Assembly: GCA_020631735.1 (NCBI GenBank)
Contig: CM036179.1
Location: forward strand, 21,877,063 to 21,941,062
Direction of reading: 5' to 3'
DNA length: 64,000 bases
DNA from: Saccharum officinarum
Lineage: Eukaryota; Streptophyta; Magnoliopsida; Poales; Poaceae
Each line of letters starts with the position of its first letter. Positions within the stretch are counted from its first letter, which is position 1. Of this stretch, positions 43,240-54,369 are shown piece by piece. The notes under the pieces were generated by a model. The model had not been told where the DNA came from. It was given only the letters and a program-made list of their open reading frames with translations, and did no database searches. The position numbers and the translations under genes are program-made.

Positions 43240-44739
43240 TCAGTAATGACAATAGAGTTTGGTCCCGGAGGGCTTTGTGAAAAAAAAACCATAATCTTGG
43301 TCCATTTTCTTGACATCAACAAAGAACTCTTCTACTTTACCGTAGTATAATATTGGGCAATTAATCTTTCTCATGTAAAACTCTACTGCCTCCCCGCAGT
43401 CCATCACCTCCGCCACGGCCCTCTCCACGTCCTGCCTCGTCGCCACCACACCCTCCGTCTCCACGCCCCACTGCGCCGCGTCCTTGACGCCGACAGGCAC
43501 GCCGACCCGCAGGACGTCCACCACGAGCTTCTCGTTCATGAACTGCTCGGCGAAGTGCGGCCACGTGACCATCGGCAGCCCCGCCGCGACGCACTCCAGC
43601 ACGGAGTTCCAGCCGCAGTGCGTCACGAAGGCGCCCGTCGCCGGGTGCGACAGGATCGCCTTCTGCGGTGCCCAGCCCCTGATCACGAGGCCCGTCTCCC
43701 CGACGCGGGACTCGAAGCCGTCCTCGGACAGCCACTGCTCGAACTCGCCGGGGTTGCCGGGCTTGACCACCCAGATGAACGGTCGCTTGGTCGCCTCGAC
43801 GCCGTGCCCGATTTCGACGAGCTGCGGCAACGACGAGCGCACCAGGCTGCCGAAGTTCACGAACACCACGGACCGGGGCTTCTTGGACTCGAGCCAGCTC
43901 GCGCACCGGACGACGTTCGCGTCCTCTGTCGTCGTCTCCGTCGACGGCATGGTGGTGGGGGTCAGGAATAGAGGCCCGATGGTCCATATCTTCTTGCCGA
44001 TGGCCGCCTCGTAGGCGTCAACAAACATGGGCTCCAGCTCCGCGAAGCTGTTCACCACCAGGCCGTCGGCTCTCGCACTCTCGGCCATGATCTCCTCGCC
44101 GAACTCCTTCATGCCGGGACCCGTGAAGTTCCCCGGCGACCGCGCCCTCGATATCTCGACGTCGATGGGGAATCCAGGGACGCGCACGGGCCGCCTGTCG
44201 TCGTCGACGCCGTCGAAGATCCTGTGGACATTCATCTGGCGCATGCACAAGGAGGAGAAGGCGCCGAAGCCGTCGAACGAGAGCCGCGGCACGCCGAGCT
44301 CCCTCGCCACCCCGCCCGTCCACGGGTGGCACGCGTCGGAGACGACGCAGCTCGCCGGCGGCGTGGTGCTGCCCTCCCTGTCGTCCCTGAGGCGCGCGAG
44401 GAGCGGCCCGCGGAGCATGGCGCAGGCGTCGTTGAAGTTGCCGAGGAGGCCGAGGCCCGGCAGCGCGTCGAGGCTCTCGCAGCCCTCGGGGAGGCCGGCC
44501 TCGGCGCAGGGGAAGCGGAGCGCGAGGAAACGGATGGGGAGCTCGTCGTCGCTGGGGGCGCGGCCGAGGCGGGGCAGGTTGAGGGGCGTCGTCACGAACG
44601 TGACGAGCGCGCCGCGGCGGGACAGGGCGCGGGCCAGGTCGAGCATCGGGCCGGCGTGGCCCGCGGCCATCATCGGCACCAGCACGAAGTGCGGCGGCGA
44701 GTCAACACCAGCCACGGGGGCCGAAGTTCCCGGCGACAT
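43240..44739 (-). CDS. UDP-glycosyltransferase, UGT73-like, with a foreign C-terminus (UGT-B)
   Basis: A 499-codon frame from the Met at 44737-44739. The N-terminus has HFVLVPMMAAGHAGPM with catalytic His28; the partner Asp sits in CVVSDACHPW. The 44-residue PSPG box is complete at residues 356-399 (WAPQ, HCGWNS, FAEQ), so UDP-sugar binding is expected, probably UDP-glucose. It is clearly diverged from UGT-A. UGT homology ends near residue 452 (VMDCGEAVE, about 43382). The last 47 residues, FYMRKINCPILYYGKVEEFF onward, do not resemble the C-terminal helices of the family (normally ending GGSSY...L) and run toward a hAT transposase relic on the same strand. The normal C-terminal helix packs back on the N-domain, so activity is doubtful. 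An upstream Met (44955) is possible but gives an atypical leader. The gene lies 0.8 kb beyond the duplication end, in the same orientation as UGT-A'. Confidence 0.82.
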   Translation of the reverse strand: MSPGTSAPVAGVDSPPHFVLVPMMAAGHAGPMLDLARALSRRGALVTFVTTPLNLPRLGRAPSDDELPIRFLALRFPCAEAGLPEGCESLDALPGLGLLGNFNDACAMLRGPLLARLRDDREGSTTPPASCVVSDACHPWTGGVARELGVPRLSFDGFGAFSSLCMRQMNVHRIFDGVDDDRRPVRVPGFPIDVEISRARSPGNFTGPGMKEFGEEIMAESARADGLVVNSFAELEPMFVDAYEAAIGKKIWTIGPLFLTPTTMPSTETTTEDANVVRCASWLESKKPRSVVFVNFGSLVRSSLPQLVEIGHGVEATKRPFIWVVKPGNPGEFEQWLSEDGFESRVGETGLVIRGWAPQKAILSHPATGAFVTHCGWNSVLECVAAGLPMVTWPHFAEQFMNEKLVVDVLRVGVPVGVKDAAQWGVETEGVVATRQDVERAVAEVMDCGEAVEFYMRKINCPILYYGKVEEFFVDVKKMDQDYGFFFTKPSGTKLYCHY

Positions 44740-44759
44740 GGCAGACGACCGGGCGAGTA

Positions 44760-45270
44760 ACTTGACGGAGTGTAGGAGTCGTTCTCGATTTGGAACTTTA
44801 CCGTGGCTGCTTGTGTTGTCGTGCAAGCTCGACTGCTCGTAAATGGTCGTTGTACTAACTGACACGACGTCGACCCGGTGCAAGCGATAATATTGTTTAG
44901 ACGCGCGAGTCCAAAATTGTTGGCGTTGGATTGGGTAGGTTTTAACGCACGACAAGTGTATTTTATCACTTGATGAAAACAGTCACGGAGAGTATTTGTG
45001 TGGCATGGTCCGTTCAGAATTCCTGGCTAGTCCAATCGTACAACGGCGATGGCCCAATGCCATTCTCCTGCATCCTCATCATATATTTTATCCAATCTTC
45101 TATATAACTTAAAAAAGTAAGTACCAGTTTAGAATATAGCAAACTCCTATATATCTCATGTCCAATATATATAATTATTAAAAATATCTTCCAAAAGAAG
45201 CATAATTTCTCCTAAATAAATGAGACAACCCATTACCCATTTCTGCTGCCGCTGAAGCAATATAGAAGAT
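44760..45270. other. Upstream region of UGT-B, nothing recognised
   Basis: AT-rich DNA between the UGT-B start and the LINE 3' end. No convincing TATA box was chosen. Confidence 0.4.
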
Positions 45271-45274
45271 AAGT

Positions 45275-47330
45275 TTTTTTCTCTAATACGCAAGAGCGTT
45301 GCGTATCATTGTATTAAGAAGAGAGAAAGTCAAATAAAGTATAAGAGTGGTCGTTCCCGGCCCGACGAAAACCACGATGAGGCTACATTTTGATTATGAC
45401 AACCTAGGGATCCACAGGGATCAAACTAACTACAGGCGCGACCCTCTGCAAGCTGGGAACAGCTCGTCGAGGGCCTCAACTTCAGCAATCGAGAGGTCGC
45501 CCTCGAAGTAGGACTCGTAGGAGCGCTTGGCCGTAGAGGAAGGCGGCGCCGAAGCTTCTAGGAGCCCCAACCTCTTCTTGAGCAGAACTTCGCCGCGCTT
45601 GGACGTCGGAATGTGGTCCATGTTCTGAGCAGCAATCCGTCTGCTCCGAAGGGGAAAGGTCTGCTTGGGCGGCGTCTTCTGCTTGGGAGAGGAGCTGATG
45701 AGGGGTGGCTCCCTTACCACCACCACCTCCTCGCGAAACCTGGCCAGTCGCCGCATGGCCTCAGCAGGGGAGGGCGAGTCCTCCTCCATCAGCGCCATAG
45801 CGCCCACCGACGTGCCCCCGCACGGGAGACGATGGAGGCGACTCATGGTCCGCCGTGCACTGAGGGGCCATCAACGTAGGGTCCCACAACAAGGCCTAGC
45901 CCTCTGGCAGACAGCCAGGAGCCTCCACCAGAGGATCAGGTTCGAGGACACGACGCATGGAAGTCGAAGCAGCGTCTTCGCTGGCAGCAGCCGACTCGTC
46001 CCTGGTGATGTCCGCCGACAACTTACCACTACTGTGCCGGCATCGTCTCAGGCGGTGACGGGTACCGTGGGCACCCCCATGACCCCGGTCATGGTCTCCT
46101 CTGCGGTTGGTGTACCGCCAAGAGGTGTGTGCTGGGAGGGCGGTTGGTGGTCGGCACGAGCGAGGCGAGGCCGACCCCCGCCGAAAGGCGTCGCCTTGGA
46201 CCGACCACAGTCCTTGGCGATGTGGCCGAGACCACGACAGCACAGACAACGCCAAGGTCCCCGGCAAGTCGCCACACAGTGCAAGAGGGAGAGGTAGTTG
46301 AAGGATCTGCCACGGAAATGAGCGGGAATCTTCTGGGCTTGCGCCCGCGGGCCGGAGCCATAGTGAAGCTCAGCCGTGGCAGATGCGGGTCCTTCCTCTA
46401 GTCGGGGTAGAATCTCACGCCACCCGTCAGCGTTGCGGGCAAAGACCCGACTTCGCGCACCTAGGCGTTGGCGGGCGGGTGCTTGACCATCCACCGGCGG
46501 GGCTGGCAAGCCATGCACCAGCTGAGGGCGCGGCCGGCCACGTCGCCTTCGCCGTCGTGCAGGCCTCTGCTCGATGTCCCCACCACCGCGCCCCGGAGCA
46601 ACTGTGGGGCCCTAGGCGCGTGCGGGGGGCTACCTCCAAGTAGTTGAGGGACGGTCGTCGTCAGATTCATCACTGTCTTTGTCTGCCCATCAGCAGTGCT
46701 TTGAGCGTCCACCCAAGGATGGGTAGAACGGGTCCACGGACAGGGACAGCGTGGAGCCCGACGTCGACTGGTGCGGTGATGAAGAAGGCAGCAATGGCAC
46801 TCCGGTTTGCAGTGGCGTGCCAACGCCCGTGGTGGCGGTGGCGTGTTGCAGCGTTGTTGACGCTGCCGGCCCGACGTCCATGTCCTCGTGCTCGCCATCC
46901 ATGACGTCCTCGACGACGACCGAAGACGCATCCACCAAGGCTCTAGCCGTGGAGCCCACGATCGATGGCCGCCGAGGCAGAGGAGTGCCAGCGCAGCACC
47001 CCGAAGGAGGTCTCGGTCGCTGGATCCGGGCCTGGCAGTGCCCCAATGGCCACCTTCGGCGCGGACGCAGCAACGACGACCGACCCGGGCGGTGGCGCGG
47101 GCGGCTCGAGATCTCGGGCCGGGGGCGCATGGACCCATCAGCAGCGGAGAGGGGAGGAGAGGTGGAGGAGGAGCAGGGTGTTGCGGCGCTAGTGCCGGAG
47201 TGGCAGCCAGCGTCGCTGGCGGTGGCGGCGGTGGGCCTGACGGGGCGTTGCCTAGGGTTTGCCAACCAGCTGGCCCACCCGCTTCAGCGACCCTGCGAGC
47301 TTCCTTAGGCGGCATGAAGGAGGACCAGGC
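45275..47330 (-). mobile_element. LINE (L1-type) with ORF1 and 3' end but no ORF2
   Basis: The minus-strand element has its 3' end at about 45275-45310 (CGCTCTTGCGTATTAG followed by A residues), a form typical of grass LINEs whose last phrase is GCTCTTGCGTGTT-like. Just 120-150 bp upstream, ORF1 ends (45430). The endonuclease and reverse transcriptase ORF that normally lies between is absent. The 5' side is cut by the gypsy LTR at 47331, so a target duplication cannot be tested. Confidence 0.65.
45430..47315 (-). pseudogene. LINE ORF1-like (gag-like, zinc-knuckle) protein, frameshifted
   Basis: Start at Met 47313-47315 (MPPKEARRVAEAGG). A proline-rich and Arg-rich N-terminal part follows in shifting frames. 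Around 46330-46210 there are two zinc knuckles: a degenerate first one (FRGRSFNYLSLLHCVATC, with Cys changed) and an intact CLCCRGLGHIAKDC. The C-terminal segment 45430-45846 has RRSRRIAAQNM-like basic residues and ends AEVEALDELFPACRG, which resembles the helical end of plant LINE ORF1. ORF1 proteins bind element RNA. The reading frame changes at least twice (near 46050 and 46480), so no full protein can be made. Confidence 0.62.
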
Positions 47331-50300
47331 TGTAACGGAACCGTCCAAATTATAAGAGCACAAGTTTAAAAACAATCGCCGAAACGATCAAATTCTCAAA
47401 CTTGAGCCCATATAACTCCGGTAGTCCACGAAATCACGAGGGATTTCAAACCAAACCGAGAGCAACCAAGATCGTAGTGATTCAACATAACACAACACTT
47501 GTTACAACAGTTCGTAAGTAGCTCTCATACATCGGAGTACAAATAATTTTATTACAAAACTAAAACAAAGATTAGCGGAAGCAACATAATTTCTGAAATC
47601 ATTTTAAGTCAAATACTGCCAGTACATAGTCACATCCTGCAAAAGCATACCAGAAGAGATACTACAGAGACCATGCCCATATGGTCTAGTCTTCACGCCC
47701 ACATGGCGAAGACAATACTTGCAGCAACAAGTATGAATCTGCTACCTGCAACAGGTGGGAATAAACCCTTAGTACGAGAAGGTACTCAGCTAGACTTACC
47801 CGACAAAAACCAGAAACAACGGTGACACCAAGGAGTATGCAAGGCTTTATAAGGTGGGCTAGCTTGACTCATTTGCAGAAAAGCTTATTACAGATAAGTA
47901 ATCATTAATGCTTAAGCATCGAGTTAACAATCATTAACCTATCATCTAGGTTAGCACCTGTACTAGAGAAATCACTTCATTAGGAGCAAACAATATTAAC
48001 CATAACAGGTATAATAAGGCCATCATCATCATTATCATCAATTCCGAACCATCATTAATAATTAGTGTATCTACGCTGGATATAACCAGTCAAGTTTATC
48101 ACTATCCGGGATAGACGGCGACTCGAATCGATTCCAACTCAGCTGAGGGGGTATTCCTGACACTCACCCGGCAAACCCCGCTAAAGGCAGCCGTAGATAA
48201 CCTTTGGTACAACTCAGGGTGGGCCCGAACAGCGCCGCGTTCTCAGGGATACCAATGGCCAGGATGCTCAGGACTTTTAACTCACCTGCCCTTGGACCCT
48301 CTGGCTCCCTTCCGAGGCGACTTTTACTTTTCGACTTCGCAGCCTGAGTTGAGCTACTAGGCTTCGCGGTCGACAACCTCAGGCCGGCTAGCTAAATGTC
48401 AGGCATGCGTTCAAAATGACATAGAAGACTCCAGGTCTCGGTCCTTGATCGACACAGACGGGGATAGATCCACACCCAAGACCTCCATGCCTTGCTGCTT
48501 CATTATCGTCGTCTCGCCCGGTCTCATTTCATTTTATTAACACATGGTTCACTTCCACGATAGCAAGTATAGCCAACCGTGACCTGATAAAGCCCTATAT
48601 CTCGCAGGTGACAGGAAATCACCTGACTTCTACCGGTAGCAGGGCTAAGCATAGATACGATCCTGTCTACATAGGATTTAAGGTTCGAATTTCTGGACAA
48701 GGAGTGTTATCAATGCAGCAAGGTTTTCCAACCAACTCCTATCACGTAATGCAACAATACATATAACCTGTATATATATAGATAATTGCTTTGAAAGTAG
48801 GAGGCTTATAATGCTCCGGGGCTTGCCTTAACCAAAAGAAGAGAGATCAAGGTTCGACTTCAAGAACGATTCCCACGTCTTCTCCGGCTTCGTCGGACTG
48901 GACCTCCGGTTCTCAAACGGACTTCAACTTCGGGTTCCACGCCTAGCGGAGCTTTACGGTCACCACGATTCTTGGTACACCTATTGCATGTATATGCACC
49001 CAATGAATTTCATGTATGCACCAAAGATGACATGATGATTTATGAACATGTAAGAATGATATAAAGATGGATGCAATGACATTGCAACGTTGTAAGCACA
49101 AAACTAAGTTATGTGGTGCTCTAATCAAATCACTTCAAGATTAGGTGCAAATTTGCTCTTCGGTATTAACACGTTCCTCTAAGAAACCACTAGGTTCCAC
49201 AAGGTTAAGACCAAACATACATATAACAAGATTCTAGAAATTTAGTATTTACAACAAATTATCAACAGTAGCTAAGAAAACTCACAACTGGAGTTCTACC
49301 AATCCAAATGACCTGAAAGAGGACATTCTGAAAATCTTATGAAATTTTCTACATTTCATTTATAAACATCTAAGCATGATTTCATCATTTACCAAGTTAA
49401 AATAGCATACATACAGAATCTGTTCTAAAAGACAGAGAGCACTCCCAAAGCTGAACCTAGCTTGGAATAGCTGCCATTTCTAAACTATAAGTCCAAATGC
49501 TACCAAAATTTACCAGCAACTAGTTTATGAGGTTATTAACAACTTTGTTATAGTTCCCCAAGCATGAAAACATCATTAACAAAGGTTAATTCTCTTAACT
49601 AGCAAATCTATCCAAAAATGACAGATTCACTAAATTAAATAACTAGTGACGATTCAAAAGCACAATTGGACCTAACCAAGTTTACCAACTTGTTGTGCAT
49701 ATCAAAGGAACATCAGAAAGTATATTGCCAACTTCTAAATAAATTATTTAATATTCTTTTATAATTTATTTAGTTAATTAGGTGATTAAAGAAACATACA
49801 GTAAAACTATATATAAAAATCTACAAAAATTACAGTAGCCACCTAATGCTTCACATAGGCTACCATAAAAATTTCACGTCATTTTGACAAGCAGATATGG
49901 AGCTATAAAAAATAACAGATGGTAGGTCTATTTCTAGCATAAATAGGAAGCTCTATTGAAAAGTATCAAACAACCGATTTCATATTTTTCCTAGCATCCT
50001 TCTAATATAAGAACAATATTCACCAAGTTTCACCCTTACTGGATTTATAGAAAAATTATGAAAATTCACACAAGATCCATTCAAGCAAACAAGATAATTA
50101 TATAACTCCACCAAACCACATCCAAATTGCATGAAAATTTAACCATAATCTATTCATGGTATGAAAAGTTCACTATAAAAATTTCATGTCATTTGGAGCT
50201 TCACAGAAAGAGATATCATTTTTTCCTTTTTCTTCATGAATAAAAGGTATAATTAATAACTATTTAATTCATCACAAAACAGGGCACATATTATATTTTT

Positions 50301-52431
50301 ATAATAAACTAGACATTATGTAGAGCACACCAAAATTTAAAGCACCTTATTTAGACCTCTAGAACAGGAGATACATATTTATGAATTTAGGCACAATTCT
50401 ATGAATTAAATAAAAACAAAAACCACTTCCTAAACCTAACTGGGCCAGCGCGGAGGAGACGCTCGGCCCACAACCCGCTCCCGCCCGCGGGCACTGACGA
50501 CAGGGGCCTGCGTGTCAGTGACACCGAGGCAGGGGAGGAGCATACCGACGGCGAAACTCGCCGCCGGTGAGCTGGCCGACGGTAGCGGCTACTCCTTCGT
50601 GCCCACCCCACCAAGGAGACTTGAACGAGGTAGGTGGCGGCGGCTAGGATTCTCTGGAGAGACCTCACCGTCGGCAATGGCGGTGCGGCGGCGGTTCAAG
50701 GCGGCGTACCGGTGACACCGGCTCTGGTCTGGCCAGGTAGCGGCGGCTACAGCACCAGGGGGCATGGCGAAACCTACAAGACCGATCTACTTGATGGCGG
50801 AGTACCGGTGATGCCTGGCCGCGTGTGAGGTGCTACGACGGGGAGAGCGCGGCGGTGCTAGCCGTCGCGTTCCGCTCCAACGAGGCTGCGATGCATGGCG
50901 ACGTCAATCCCATGGCGAGGCTATACCTAGGGCTAGTGCCAACAAGAAAAGGGAGGAGGGAAGAGGAAGAGAGGGGCCTAGCATTGAGCTCGTCGTGATG
51001 GCGGCCATGGCGGCCGGCGCTCCCGACGGGGTTGGAATGGCCGATTGGCCCATACCTTGGCTCGATTGCTGTGGTTAGGTGGTGCACTACAAGGAGAAAA
51101 AACACAACGGTGATGTGGGGGAAGGTGGCGAGGCAATGACGCAGAGGTGAGCGCGCACGAACTCACCAGAGCTCGCGGTGGCGATGGCGGCGTAGCTCTC
51201 CGCTTCGGTGGAGACAGAAGGGCGGAAATGGAGGGAGTGGGCAGCAGGAGGGGCGGCGTGGCGTCTTCGTGAGGGCGAGCTCAGTGCAGCACGGATGCAT
51301 GGAGGCCACACGGCGTTCTGGCCCTGCGCGTGGTCAGCCACGGTCGACGGTGCCTGAACCCAAATTCCCGATTCAGTCATAATCACGACGACTGACAGCG
51401 TGATTTCATCGTCCCACCGCTCGTGATCAAGGCTGATTCGATGAGAGCCGTAGTTAACAAAAATGTAGAGCTATGCGAGGGCTTCAACATTGTCAATATG
51501 GACTTGAGCTATTTCAGCCTGAATTTGGAACTACAGAGCCCTAAAGTGCGGTATATTGAAAACTGAAATGGAGTTTCAGTTACACCACGACTGAAACCTG
51601 ATTTTTAAAGCACTTTAGCTCCTAAACCGTTGAGAACTAGGTGATGGTGTTATTGACAATATTGTAGAGCTAAGTGAGTTCTACAAAAGTGTCAATATGG
51701 GTTAGAGCTGGTTCAGGACAGTTTGAGATTTACAATGCTCCAAAGGTGGGCACATGAAACTAAAATGCCCCAATTTTTGACTTAGAAATAATTCTAAGTG
51801 TTGGGCAGTCCTCTTACTGCCTTGAGGGCCTAGTTTGAGTAGGTTCTAGGCATTTTCATGAGATGACCCCAAAACAACTTTTGTTCCTCATGAAATTTGG
51901 CACAAACTTTGTTAAGGTGGCACAGCCATGCAAAAACTTTAGGCTATACTTTTTGTCAGGTCAAACAAGGAAGGTCCTAATGGTCAACTAGTCAAAGCAT
52001 GGGTCAAGATGGAATTAGGGCATGGTATAAACATAAACCCTAGGTCATTTTGGATTACTAGCATGCTACAACTATTGACAAGGCCCTAATCACAAAGTAG
52101 CATCACATAAGCATGAAAGTTTCACAAGTAGGCATTGAAACACTATTAATATAACTAATGAAACATTACTAACAAAATTATTGAGACCAAATGTTGCCTA
52201 TGTTTCAGGAGCATATTTCACATGTTTTCAAGCATAGAAAACTTAGCACATGTACTAGCATGGTCCGGATACATGATATTATCACTGGCACCCATAACAT
52301 ACATATGTTGCAATGTTGCAAGGTCATGTTTCAAGAAGGATGCACATGAAATGACGATGCTTATGGTAATGTCATGCCATGATCATGCATTATGAATGCA
52401 TTATGAGGCTAATTAACACCAGGGTGTTACA
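47331..52431 (-). repeat. Gypsy 3' LTR, about 5.1 kb
   Basis: On the minus strand it begins TGTAACACCCTGG directly after the polypurine tract and ends CCGTTACA; the ends are inverted repeats (TGTAAC/GTTACA). Small frames inside (for example 50399-51386, GC-rich) are not genes: they are open on both strands and show no domains. No nested element was recognised inside, but a 5.1-kb length leaves room for one. Confidence 0.68.
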
Positions 52432-52443
52432 GCCCTCCCCCCT
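52432..52443 (-). promoter_or_regulatory. Polypurine tract of the gypsy element
   Basis: Minus-strand AAGGGGGGAGGG immediately upstream of the 3' LTR; it primes plus-strand DNA synthesis during retrotransposition. Confidence 0.75.
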
Positions 52444-52484
52444 TATAAAAATCTCGTCCCGAAATTTGAAAGTCGTACCATTTT

Positions 52485-54369
52485 TCATAGAAAGCGGAAT
52501 AGTTGTCCTTTAAATAATCCTCTTTTTTCCCAAGTTGCATCACGTTCACCGTGATTACTCCAAACCACCTTGTATAATTTGACTACTCGATTTCGAGTCA
52601 CCCTTTCCAAAGTACCCAGAACATATATCGGTTTCTCCTCATACGAAAGATCAGATTTCAATTTGATGCGTCTCACTTCTACTCTTTCCTCGGAAAGACG
52701 GAGACACTTCTTCAATTGCGAAACATGGAAGACTAGAAAGATAGCTCCCAACTCACGAGGTAAACTAAGCTTATAAGCTACTCTTCCACTTTTCTCGATG
52801 ATCCGATAGGGTCCAACGTATCGAGGCTCAAGCTTTCTTTTGATCCCAAAACGCTTTACTCCTCTTATAGGGGACACCTTCAGATAGACATGGTCACCTA
52901 CTTCAAACTCAATAGGTTTCCTCCTCTTATCTGCGTAGCTCTTTTGTCTAGCCTGAGCAGCTGCTATATTTTTCTGTATAGCACGAACTTGCTCCTCGGC
53001 TTCTTTTACAAAGTCAATACCATAGAGCCTTCTTTCTCCTGGTTCCACCCAATTCAAAGGAGTTCTACACTTGCGACCATATAAAGCTTCAAATGGAGCC
53101 ATCTTGATGCTCTCTTGATAACTGTTGTTGTAAGAGAATTCAGCGAGAGGCAACCATTTCTCCTAGGAGCCATTACAAGAGATGATGCAAGCTCTAAGTA
53201 TATCTTCAAGAATCTGATTTACACACTCAGTTTGTCCTGATGTCTGTGGGTGATAAGCAGAACTACGAACCAAATTAGTTCCAAGATTCTGATGTAGGTG
53301 CTCCCAGAAACGAGCAGTAAACTGTGGCCCTCTGTCAGAGACAATAGACTTAGGCACTCCATGAAGACGCATAACTTATTGGAAGTAAATATCAGCATAT
53401 TGGTGTGGGTGATAGTTACTCTTCACAGGGATAAAGTGAGCAGACTTTGTCAAGCGATCTACTATAACCCAAATAGAGTCAAAACCCCTTTGGGTGGTCG
53501 GTAATCCGATGATAAAGTTCATAACAATGTCGTCCCATTTCAAACCTAGAACAGACAAAGGCTGGAGTAAACCAGGCTTCATGTGAATGGCCTTAACTCT
53601 ACAACAATTATCACACCTAGCGACGTAGGCTGCAATTTCCTTCTTCATCTTGGTCCACCAATAGTATGGCTTGAGGTCCTGATACATCTTACTGCTGCCA
53701 GGATGGATGGACAACTTAGAAGAATGGGCTTCAGATAAGATTTGATTTCTGAGCTCTCTATCTTTTGGTACCACGAGTCTATCCTTGAACCAGAGAATTC
53801 CCTTCTCATCGATTCGAAAATGCTTAGTTTCTTGCTCTTTCATCCTTCTCTTGATGTGAAATACACCAGTATTAGTCTTCTGTAACTCAATGATTCTACT
53901 TCTCAAAGAACAATCTATAGTGATATGATGGATTACAATCGGATGTAAGAGGTGGGACAAATGAAAATCTTCTTCTATTAGAGAGTTGCAGTGAGATTTT
54001 CTACTCAAGGCATCGACAACCACATTTTCTTTACCCAGATGGTAATGCACCTGGAGGTTATAATCCTTGATCAACTCTAACCATCTTCTCTGGCGCATAT
54101 TTAACTCAGGTTGAGTAAATATGTACTTAAGACTCTTATGATCTGTATAAATATTGCATATATTTCCAAGTAAATAGTGTCTCCAGATTTTCAGAGCATG
54201 CACTACAGCAGCTAACTCCAAGTCATGAGTCGGATAGTTAACTTCATGTTTTCTTAACTAACATGAAGCATACGCAATAACTCGGCCTCCCTGCATTAGT
54301 ACGCCACCTAAACCAGTACCTGATGCATCACAATACACATCAAACGGTCTCTCAATGTCAGGTTGCGCT
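52485..54369 (-). pseudogene. Gypsy pol: RNase H, integrase, chromodomain-like C-terminus, with nonsense codons
   Basis: Order on the minus strand: RNase H start [30 protein letters not shown], and DALSRKSHC at its end; integrase zinc finger ([13 protein letters not shown] and CDNC, HHCC pattern); integrase core with Asp in [14 protein letters not shown], Asp in IVSDRGPQF and Glu in QTECVNQILED; then AEFSYNNSYQ, FEALYGRKCRTP and a GPYRIIEKSG region; finally a chromodomain-like tail VVWSNHGERDATWE. Stops interrupt it at about 54258 (TAG, expected Gln after a Cys that replaces Arg), at about 53374 (TAA) and at about 53163 (TAG, expected Trp). The frame is otherwise kept. The chromodomain-type tail places it in the chromovirus branch, which often targets heterochromatin. 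Confidence 0.85.

Larger units (their letters stand above)
47331..54369 (-). mobile_element. Ty3-gypsy (chromovirus, Del/Tekay-like) element, 3' half, minus strand
   Basis: In minus orientation: RNase H, integrase and chromodomain-like tail (54369-52485), polypurine tract (52443-52432), then a 3' LTR (52431-47331). The 5' half (gag, protease, reverse transcriptase, 5' LTR) is separated by a copia element inserted at 54370 and does not reappear within the window; it may lie in or beyond the assembly gap. Left target duplication candidate CAGGC (47326-47330) cannot be checked. Confidence 0.85.

Noticed and set aside
44027..44842. 271-codon plus-strand frame opposite UGT-B
   Set aside because: Shadow of the minus-strand glycosyltransferase; no recognisable family.
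46665..47310. Long plus-strand frames of 155-191 codons
   Set aside because: GC-rich shadows of the LINE ORF1 relic on the minus strand.
50399..51386. GC-rich cluster of 60-99 codon frames
   Set aside because: Lies inside the gypsy LTR; frames are open on both strands and carry no motifs.
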